Shown: one piece after another, positions 6,134 to 18,100 of the stretch
Layout: each line of letters opens with the position of its first letter
Numbering within the stretch: the first letter of the stretch is position 1
Source: a virus
Virus record (IMG/VR): IMGVR_UViG_3300031974_002866
Location: 1 to 42,465 of that record
Length of the DNA stretch: 42,465 bases
Strand: one strand, 5' to 3'
Translations under genes and position numbers: made by a program
Notes under the pieces: generated by a model
Told to the model about the DNA's origin: nothing
The model's database searches: none
What the model saw: the letters and a program-made list of their open reading frames with translations, nothing else

Positions 6134-9100
6134 ATGATAGAAACTAGAATCAAGATTAGTACAATTGTTGCAAACCAACTTCCTGCGTTTGTAAGAGAGG
6201 AATTTCCTCTTGTAAGTGAGTTTTTATCACAATACTACCTTTCCCTAGAAGGACAAGGTTCAACTTTAGATATTTTACAGAATATCGATCAGTATGTAAA
6301 GGTAGATAACTTAACCAACATTGTCGATTCAACGACATTGGGTGCTGATGTATCTTTTATTGATGATGTCATTACTGTTCAGTCCACATATGGATTTCCT
6401 AAGTCCTATGGATTGATTCAGATTGGTTCAGAAATCATTACTTACACAGGAATTACTGCAACAACGTTTACTGGTTGTATTCGTGGTTTTAGTGGCGTCA
6501 CATCATATCAAAGTTCAAATGCTCCAGATGAACTGACATTTAAAGAATCTGAAATTGCAGAGCATACATCTGGTTCAACTGTAACAAACTTAAGTGTCCT
6601 TTTCTTAAAAGAATTTTTCCATAAAGTAAAAAGACAGATAGTTCCTGGTTTTGAAGACAGGGAACTGTATTCTGGTATTGACCAGAGAATTTTTATCAAG
6701 CAGTCTAATGATTTCTATACCTCAAAAGGTACAGATCAATCGTTTGAAATTTTATTCAGAGCACTTTATGGTGAAGATGTTGAAGTCATAAAGCCAAGAG
6801 ACTATCTTCTTACCCCATCAAACGCAGAATATAGAGTATCAAGAGACTTAGTTGTAGAAGCATTAGAAGGCAATCCTGAAGATCTTCTGAATAGAACGCT
6901 TTTCCAGGATGAGACTGACGAATTTCCTGGTGCAAGTGGTTCTATTAATAATGTTCAAAGGATCGAAAGAGATAATAAGACCTATTATGTCATAAGTTTA
7001 GATTATGATTACGATAGAGATATTAGCGTAACTGGTTCTATTTTTGGTGAGTTTTCTGTTCATCCAACCACAAAAGTAGTCACATCAGTTTCTTCTGGAA
7101 GCACAGTTCTTGACGTTGATTCTACAGTAGGTTTTCCTTCATCTGGAACTTTAATTGTAGAATATTCTGATGGTTCTTCTATTACAATTGAGTATACATC
7201 AAAGTCTTTAACACAGTTTTATGGATGTAGTGGTATTACTAGAGACATTGGTTCTGAACAAGTTTTAAGAGTTGATGCTTTTGCTTATGGTTATCTTGGA
7301 TTTAATACAGATGAGACTGTTAAGGTAAGAATTACTGGCGTAATTTCTGATATTGATGTTTATGAATACACCTATTATTATGAACCTGGTGATATTATTG
7401 AAAATAAGCACCCCGGTATTGGTTTAACATCGGTTATTGGAAACAATTGGTTCTTTAATATTGCAACTTCATATGATATTAGTGCAATAACCGTTCAAGA
7501 TCTTGTCAACTTTAAGTATAAAGTTACTACTTTTGATGAGCACGGTTTCTCCATTGGAGACAATGCAAATTTAATTAAAACTGATGGAACATCAGTAAAG
7601 ACTGAAATCGTTTCGATACTGAATCCATATTCATTTATTATTGCCAATCAGGGACAAATTCAAACTCAAAACGTTATTCGCATACAAAGATTAGTATCGA
7701 AAGTAGAGTCTAATAACTATCCTGGTGCGGACATTTATTCTACAAATGTTCAGAACGTATATTCTGACAGAGAGTCCGTTTATGTAGCATCACCATCTAT
7801 TCCAAATTACTTGAATGAACCTTTAACTGTCAACAATAGGTCAGTAAAGTTCTCTGGAACAGTTAGTGGAGAAGAACTTACAGTTACTAATCACGGTTTC
7901 TATACTGGTGATTCAGTAACATATAGACCTATTAGTTCTACTAATACATTAAACATTTCGGAAGGAATCTATTTTGTCGAGAGAGTAAATGAGGATACTA
8001 TAAAACTTTCTAGAAGTAGAGCAAATATCAACAATAGGTTGTATTTAACTTTAGAAGGTACTGTAACTGATAATATTTTTGAATATACCGATCTTGCATA
8101 TCAAGAACTTGAACCTCAAAAAATTATTAGAAAGATCTCTGATCCAGTAACTGATACTAATGACCATACAACAGTTCCTGGAACTACTGGAATTCTTGTC
8201 AATGGTGTTGAGATATTAAACTACAAGTCAAGTGATGCAGTTTTCTACGGTCCCATTCAGACTGTTGATGTCACAAATGGCGGTGAAAAATATGATGTAA
8301 TTAATCCACCTGTTTTACAAGCAAATGGATCAGTAGGAACTGGTCTTTCTGCATATTGTGAAGTTGAAGGTTCTTTAGAAAGAATTGAAGTTATTGATGG
8401 TGGTTTTGATTATGTAGAAACACCTGTAGTAAACATTACTGGAGGAAACGGTGGTGGAGCAGTTGCAAGACCTGTTTTAAAAACCGTAACTCATTCTGTT
8501 GACTTTAATTCAACCGTATCTGGTAGTTCAGTTAACCTGACAAATGATACTATTGCATTTTCATCATATCACAAGTTTAGAGATGGTGAACTAATCATCT
8601 ACCAAACAAATGGTCAAACATCTGTTGGTGGAATGACTACTGGTGCTCAATATTATGTTTCTGTTCAAGATGAATATACAGTAAAAGTCCATAAAACATA
8701 TACTGATGCGATTGACGTAACAAACGCAGTCAATCTGACATCATACGGTGTAGGTAATCATACATTTAGATGTGCAAATTCTAAAAAGATTATTTCTGCT
8801 ATTTCTGTAGTAAGTTCTGGTAATGGGTATTCTAACAGAAAGACGACTACTACTTCAGCAGGAATTAATACATCATTAAACACCATTACATTAAAGTCTC
8901 ACGGTTATAGAAGTGGAGAATTAATTTCATATACTTCTGGAACAACCGCTATTGGTGGATTGAGTAATGAGAATTATTATGTAACTAAAGTTGATGATAA
9001 TACTATTAGATTATCTCAAGTTGGAGTAGGGTCAACTGCAGCAAACTTCTATTTTGCAAACGACCAATATGTCGAACTGACTTCAACTGGTTCTGGAGTT

Positions 9101-12100
9101 CAGTCATTCAATTATCCACCCATTAGTGTTTCTGTAAAGGGTAAAATTGGTGTATCGACAGTTGCAGGACAAAACTTTGGAGCACAATTGCAACCTGTCT
9201 TTAGAGGAGCAATTAAATCAGTTTATGTTGAAGATGGTGGTGTTGGATATGGTTCTTCAGAAATTCTAAACTACAATAAGCAACCAGAGTTTACATTAAA
9301 CAGTGGTTCTGGTGCTCAACTCAAAGCCATTGTCTCTAATGGAAAGATTACACAGGTATTGGTATTAAACACTGGTAGCGGATACAATTCTCCACCAGAT
9401 ATTGAAGTCAATGGTTCTGGAAATGGTGCTATTCTTGTACCTGTAATTTCTTCTGGAACAATTACCGAAGTTAAGGTAATAAGTGGTGGATTTAATTATC
9501 TTGAGAAAGATACAACAATTACTGTTATTAGTTCTGGAAAGAATGCTGCATTTGCATTTACTCCAAAAGTATGGAATATTAATATCTTTGAAAGGATTTT
9601 AAATAATAACCAAATATCAGATGATGATGGAGTAATTGTTGACGGAAACAATTCTTCTTATGGACTTCAATATTCTCACTTATACTCTCCAAGAAAACTG
9701 AGAAGAACTATACTTGGTTCAAAGGTTGTTAATGGCAGTCTGTCCTTTGTTCCAGATCTTCAAGTTCAAAATGGAAGAGAAATTTTATCAAATACCCACT
9801 CACCTATTATTGGATGGGCGTATGACGGAAATCCAATCTATGGACCTTATGGATACACATTAAGAACTGGTGGTTCTCCAAGATTACTTAAATCTGGATA
9901 TATTTTATCTTTAGATTCTGATAGACCAAATCCTCTGGATTCTAGCGGTAATGCAATTTATCCAGATGGTTTCTTCATTAATGACTATGTTTATGATGGT
10001 TCTGGAGATCTTGATGAGCATAATGGAAGATTCTGCAAAACTCCAGAATTTCCAAATGGTGTTTATGCATACTTTACCACAATAAACACAAATTCTGTAG
10101 AATCTGGTGGTGCATTTAAGAATTATAGAAAACCAGAATTCCCCTATTTCATCGGAGATAAGTTCAAATCAACTCCAATTTCATACAACTTTGAAAGTGG
10201 TTCTAACCAAGACGATATTGATTTAAATGATACGACTTTATCTAGAAACATAACCCCATATGGTCCTTTAAATCCAAATACTAAGTATGACTTTATTTTG
10301 GATTCTAACCAAATTCAAAAGCAAAATACATTAGTTAAGTCAGTAAGCAGAGGAACCATTCAAGGTATTGGAATCAATAGTGGTGGTATCAATTACAAAG
10401 TTGGAGATAGGTTAGAATTTGATAATGAAGGAACTAAAGGTTTTGGTGCAAGTGCAGTAGTTTCTTCGGTATTAGGAAAACAAATCTATAGTGTAGACAT
10501 ATCAAAAACTGAAATACCAAGTGTAGAGTTTTATCCTTATGGAGGAATAGACTATCTTGTTGGTTTTGCTACATCTCCACACGATTTAAAGACCAGAGAT
10601 ATTATTACTTTATCTGGTATTTCTACAACAGACAATTTAACAAATAAATTCTTTACCGTTGGTATTGGAACTGCAGGGTTCACTCTTAGTTCTGACGTAG
10701 ATACATCTTCTGTTACAGGCATCATTACTTATTTTAATGTATCTGGAAACCTTTCATTCCCAAATATTAGAGAAAATGATATTTTGGGCATTGGAACTGA
10801 GAAGATCAGAGTCCTTAATGTTGATACAGTTTCTTCTAGACTGAGAGTAGAAAGAGCATATGATGGAACATATGGAATTGCACATACTGGTTCATCAATT
10901 ATTAATGAAAACCCAAGAAAGTTTATTATTGATGGTAGAAATTTAGATATTTCTCAAGTATATGACTATAGCAGAGAACTGCATTTCAAACCATCAGAAA
11001 CAGTTGGATTGGGAACAACTGGTGGAGTTGGTATCACTTCCACATTATCATTTGCAAATCCTGGTGCTGGCATAACTCAAATCAGTGTTCCAACAAAGTC
11101 ACTGTATATCCCAAGCCATAGATTAACTACTGGCGATGAATTAATCTATTTCAATTATGGTGGTGATTCTATTGGCGTTTCTACAGATGGTATAGAAACA
11201 TTTGCTTTTGAAAATGGACAAACTTTATATGCAGCAAGAATTTCAGATGACCTTGTTGGAATAGCAACTACTAAAGTTGGTCTTGGTTCAACAGGTTCAT
11301 TTGTTGGTATCAATAGTAGCGTTTTTGTTGATACATTATACTTTGTTGGTGTTGGAACTGGCGAAAACCATAGTTTAAAGACAGTTCCTGCAAATATTTT
11401 ATCAGGAACTGTAAATAGGAACTCTGCAACAGTATCAACATCATCTACTCACGGTCTTCAGTATCAAGATACAGTCTCATTAAATGTATTTGCAGGCATT
11501 TCTACTACCCTTTCTGTAAGATATAACGACTACCACAGAAAACTTGTTATTGATTCAAGAGACTTTGTTTCTGGCGATGTAGATATTATTGATAATTCTA
11601 TAACATTATTAAACCACAACTTGACTACTGGACAAAAAGTTATTCATACTGCAACAACACCTGCAGCAGGACTTATTGATAATGAAATTTATTATGTTTA
11701 TGTTGTAAGCAAAGATAAAGTTAAACTTTGTCAAACTGTAACAGATTCCTTAGAACAAAATCCAAAGGTAGTTGATATTACAGGAACTTCTTCTGGAACT
11801 ATTTCACAAGTTAATCCACCTTTGATTCTGGAAAGAAATAAGACCTTAATATTTGACTTATCGCACTCATCACTTTCATTCACAAATAATTCAATAGCAT
11901 ATTCTGCATTTGACTTTGGTATTTTCTCTGATAAAGGACTGAAGAATCAGTTCTACTCATCAACTGATACTAAAGACTTTGAAGTAATAAAGAGTGGAAC
12001 TGTTGGTATAGACACAAATGCAAAACTGACTATCAAAGCATCTGATTCTTTACCAGAGACTTTATATTATGGTGCTGTTCCCATCAACTTGGAATTAAAT

Positions 12101-15100
12101 AATAACAGCAAAAAAGGAATTAAATCAGACACTCAAAATGTAAAGAATAATAATGAACTTATTCTGACCAATAGTGTTTTAACTTCAACATTTACTGTAA
12201 GTGGTATTGGTTCCACAACATTCTCATTCAGTATTCTTGGTTCTCCCAGTGAAGATCAATATCTCCCTGCTGATGGCAATCTTTTCTACACAACAGATTC
12301 TCAATATGCATATGGTCCAATTGCAGAAGTTGAATTAAAATCAAATGGAAGAAATTATGAGATACTTCCATCTGTATCAAGAGTAATAAGTGGAACAGGG
12401 ACAGATGCTGTTCTTTATCCACAAAGCTCAACCATTGGAAAGGTTATAAGTCTGGATATTCAGGACATTGGTTTTGATTATTCTGCAGATAAAACTCTTA
12501 GACCAGAAGTTCAACTTCCTCAGATATTAAGTATTGATCCATATTCTAAATTTGATACTATTGGAATATCATCTATTGGTGTCAATTATTCTCTTGCTCC
12601 AGATTTAGTAGTGGTAGATGGTCTTTCAAAGAAAGTAATTACTGATATTGAACTTGATTATGAGTTGGGAGATTCTTTCGTAACGATTGTAAAAAATACA
12701 TCATCTCTGAATGAAGTTACTCCAACAATAATTCCAATCAATAACACGAATGGTGTTTCTATTACAAATGTCCAATTTAACACAACATCTAAGGATGTAA
12801 CAGTTTCTTTAGGTTCTAGTTATAGTGCTTTAGCAGACTTCCCATTTGCTGTTGGCGATTCTGTACTGATTGAAAATGTTAGTGTTGGTATTGGATCAAC
12901 TGCAAAAGGTTATAACTCATCAAGATATAATTATAGTCTCTTCACTCTTACTCAAACAGATCCAAATATTGGTGGTGCAAATGCATCTGTCACATATAAT
13001 TTAACGGAATATCTTGCTTCTGGTGAATATCCAGGAACATTTGATTCCATAAACTCAGTTGGTAGAGTTATACCATCAAAACACTTCCCAATATTTGATA
13101 TTAGTTTAGAACAAAACAAATTCTACAAAGGTGAAATTGTAAGTTCTCCTTCTGCTAGTGGCGTCGTAAATTCTTGGAATGAAAAAACTGGAAACCTCAA
13201 AGTATCCACAATACAGAAGTTTAATATAGGGGAAAATATTACAGCATCTTCTTCTAAATCTATAGGAAGAATCACTGCCATCAGTCTATTCAATTCTTTC
13301 TATAATATTGGTTCTTCTTCTGTAGTTAAGAAAGGATGGCAAACTGAATCAGGATTCTTGAATAGCAGTCTGCAAAGATTGCACGATAATGACTATTATC
13401 AGTATTTCTCATATGCTATCAAGTCAAAAGTAGAATATGAAGATTGGAATAATGCAGTCAGTTCTCTTAACCATGCTGCAGGATTTAAAAAGTTCTCTGA
13501 TTTGATTGTAGAATCTGAAGATACTACTGCAGGTATATCCACAGATCAAAATCTTGGAACTTTTGATGCTATTTCTGACTTAGTATCTGAAATTGATTTA
13601 AACTGTGTAAATGACTTTGATTTGGCAAGAGAATTAACTGTCAATATTGATTCAGAAATTGCATCCAATGAAATTGTATTCAACTCTCGCACACTTCAAG
13701 ATTACTTAGAATCTGTTGGAAATAGAGTTCTCTCTATTGATGATATTAGCACTCAGTTCAATAGTAACCCAAGACCAGAAAGATATAATTCTATCGATCT
13801 TTTCCTTTTAGATGATGCAAGATCTAAAAAGTATATTGTTTTCATAAAAGATAAGAGATATACAGATGAAAGACAGATTAATTTGGTATCCATCCTTCAC
13901 GACAACTCAAATGGTTTCCTAAACCAATATGGTAGAGTTGAAACAGTTGGTGATCTTGGTTCATTTGACTTTAATATTGTAGGAACTGAAGGACAACTTC
14001 TTTATTATCCAACCAAGTATGCGTTAAATGATTACAACTTAAGTTATGTTGCATACAGAATCGAAGATAGTATTGCAGGAACTGATTCTAGAGATTTTGG
14101 AGACACTGCCAAAGTTTATAGCACAACTCAAACATTGGCATCTGGAACAAGCACTGCATCTACAATTGTAAGTATTGCTTCTACATATAGATCTTCCAAG
14201 ATTCTTGTACAATATGCTGCAGTCGATAACTCTTACTTTGAGTATGATGAACTCACAGTAATTCATGATGGAACCAATGTAGATCTTTTAGAATATGGTC
14301 AGTTGTCAACTGATATTCTAACTCCATTTGCTTCCTCTGGACTTGGAACATATAGTGCATACATATCTGGTTCTAATATCAATATTGATATCACTCCAAA
14401 TGCCGCATTAGGAGTTGATTATAATGCAAATACTATAATTATATCAATTGCAGATACATCTTCTGTTGGTGTTGGAACATTTGGAATGTCTGATGCTAAG
14501 TTGGATTCAACCATAACATCTATTGCATCAAGCACTTCACCAGTATCTACAAAAGTTGCAGAATATTCTAGTGATCCTTATTCTTGTGCATATTATGTTG
14601 TAAGTGTTGAAGATACTACAAATTCTCAGTACCAAGTTTCAGAAATTATCGTTGCTAATGATTCAAGTGATGTATTGATTACAGAATTTGGTAATTTAGA
14701 AACTGGATCTAGTATTGGAACTTTCGATGCAAGTGCATCAGGAGGTAATATAGAATTAACATTTACTCCAATTGCAAATGCAGACATTGAAGTTAGAGTT
14801 TTCCAAAATGCTCTTGGTTTAATTGATCCAAAAAATACAAATACGATTATTGACTTAAACAATGCATCAGTTTTTGCTGGATATGGCGATTATACTGGAA
14901 CAGATGCTGATGTTAAGAGACAGTTTAATTTAACTCACAATCAACTTCCAATTTTTGAAAGATACTTTGTTGGAAGTGCATCCACTGTCGTTGATGTTTC
15001 AAATAACAAAGTTTTCATTCCTAATCATTATTTTGTTACTGGTGAAGAATTAACTTATAAACATGCTGGAGCTGGAACTACTCAAGCAATTACAATTGCC

Positions 15101-18100
15101 TCAACAAATATTCCTGGTATTGGCATAACAGATAAATTACCAAGCACAGTTTATGCAATTAAAGTTGATGAGGTTTCAATAAAATTTGCTGGAAGTGCAG
15201 AGGATGCTCTTAAGGTTGTTCCAACAGAATTGGATATAACTTCAGTAGGTATTGGAACTTCGCACTCTCTCACATCTAAGAAACAAAATTCAAGAGTTCT
15301 TGTTTCCATTGACAATGTAATTCAATCTCCTGTTGTTTCTACAGCAATTACAACAACACTCTCAACAGATCTTCCAATAACAGATAACACATTGACCTTG
15401 AGTGGAATAACATCATTCTTTGGCGGTGACCTAATCAAGATTAATAATGAGATTATGAGAGTTGATGCAGTTGGTATTGGAAGCACAAATGTATTAAGAG
15501 TCAGAAGACCTTGGATGGGAACTGGAATTGGAACACATCCTTCAGGTGCTTTGGTAACTAAGATTGATGGTGATTACAATATTGTTGATAACACAATTAA
15601 CTTTATATCTGCACCTTATGGACCAGTTCCACTTAGTACAACTACTGCAAGTCCAGATGAGGTAGATTATACTGGTATTGCCACATATTCTACATTTAGT
15701 GGAAGATCTTTCTTAAGATCTGGTGTGCCAAATACGGATATTGAACCATACACAAACAATTACGTACTTGATGATGTTTCTTCACAGTTTACTGGTTTTA
15801 CCACATCATTCAACTTAACCTCTGAAAATTCAAACGTAACAGGATTCTCAACAGACAATGCTATTATCTTGGTTAATCAAATATTCCAAGGTCCAGAAAG
15901 AGATACATTCCCAGTACGTGTTGATGGAGATTATACATTAGAAGAATCCGTTGGTATTACCAGCATTAACTTCACTGGCTCAATTTCTTCAACAGCATAT
16001 GATATTAATACTGCAAATGTTCCTTTAGGTGGTGTTATTGTTTCTGTTGGTTCTACTGAAGGATTTGGTTATCAACCATTAGTGGCTGCTGGAGGAACAG
16101 CAGTTGTTTCTGGTTTAGGAACCATTTCGTCTATCAGCATTGGAAATAGTGGTTCTGGTTATAGAGCAGGAATTCAAACAGTTGTTAATGTTGGTGTTGC
16201 GACTTCAAGTACAGGAATTCCAAATATTGAGTTTATTGGAACTGCTGCTATTAGTGGTGGACATATTGTTAGTGTTGCTATCACAAATCCAGGAACTGGG
16301 TATACATCCACAAATCCACCAATTGTTATTTTCGACGATCCTTTATCATACTCCAATATTCCATTAGTTTATAGTTCTTCTTCCGTATCTGGAGTTGGAA
16401 CACAAGCAACTGCTGATATTGTTGTTGGACAAGGATCTAGTGTAATTGAATTTACCATTCGAAATGCTGGATATGGATATGGTCAGGGTGAAATACTGAC
16501 ATTTGATATTGGTGGAACTGCAGGAATTCCAACAGATACTTCACTTACATTTGATGAGTTCCAAGTTTCTATTGAGTCAACATATTCAGATAGTTTCTCT
16601 GGTTGGTCTATTGGAAATCTGTTGGTCTTAGATAATATTGATTACTTGTTTGATGGAACAAAGACTTCTTTCCCAATCAAAATAAATGGCATCCAAAAAA
16701 CAATAAGATCTGCTGTTGGATCACTTATTGATGTTCAGGAAACATTATTAGTTTTTGTTAATGATGTTCTTCAAGTTCCTGGAAAAGGATACACTTTTGC
16801 AGGTGGAAGTTATATTACATTCACTGAAGCACCAAAGGTTGGAGATACAACAAAAATTCTCTTCTATCAAGGCACATCTTCTGTTGATGTTATTGATGTT
16901 GATGTACTGGAAACTATTAAGAAAGGTGATACTGTAACATTAAATGATGATGATTATTTCTATCAAGAAGATGAAAGACTTGTATATACCATTAATTCGA
17001 CGGACACCATTGATACAAACCTTTATAATGGTCCAGGCGTTACTGCAAACGAATCTTATGAAAGACCAGTTAAGTGGTGCAGACAAACTGAAGATAAGTT
17101 TGTAAATGGAGAATATGTTGCTAAGGATAGACCAATCTACGAACCATTGATTTATCCAACTTCAACTATCATTCAACCTGTAGGTATTGGTTCAACAATT
17201 GTTTATGTTGAAAGTGTAAAAACTTTCTTTGATAGTGAAAAAGAAAACTATGCAGATAGTGATGAAATTGCTCTCATTTCTCAGGATTCATTGGTATCTG
17301 CAGCTGCAACTGCGATTATCTCTGATTTTGGTGAAGTATCGTCTATTTCAATAACAGACGGTGGGCAAGGATATTCAACTCCTCCTCAGGTAACAGTATC
17401 AAATCCAGTTGGTCTTGGAACTACTCAAAGAGCACAATTAACAGCATCAATTTCTATTAATGGTGAGGTATCAGCGGTTACTGTTGTTTCTCCTGGAACA
17501 GGATATACAACAAGCAATCCACCACAAGTTCTTATCGAACATCCAAATGTTGCATATGAAGCAAATTCTTCACAGTCATATGTTGGAGATTTTGGAAGTA
17601 TTGTTGGATTTGGCACAACTACCATTGGTGTTCAAAATCAAATTATCTTTGATTTGTATATCCCAGAAAATTCATATTTGAGAGACACAACTATTGTTTC
17701 TTCGGCAACAACTGTTAGTGGATTAACTTATGGCGATTACTTTGTTATTAAGGATAGCAATGTTGGAAGTGCTACCACATTTATAACATCACTGAGAAAT
17801 ACTGGAGAAGTTATTGGAATTGGAACACAATTTGTTGATAATGTGTATCAAGTAGCAAATTCATTAATAGTTGAAACTAATATTGTAGGAATTGGTTCTA
17901 CATATGTGACCAGAGTATTTGCAAATATTGACCAGTTTAACTCAGAGTCATTCTCTTCTGATGCAATAACTTTTGATTCTACAACATATACATTTGATTC
18001 TACCGTTGGTTCTTACACAGTTTACTCTGGTGGTATTTCAACATCCAGTTATTTTGGTTCGTATACTTGGGGCAAAATAACACTTACAAGTGAAATCCAG

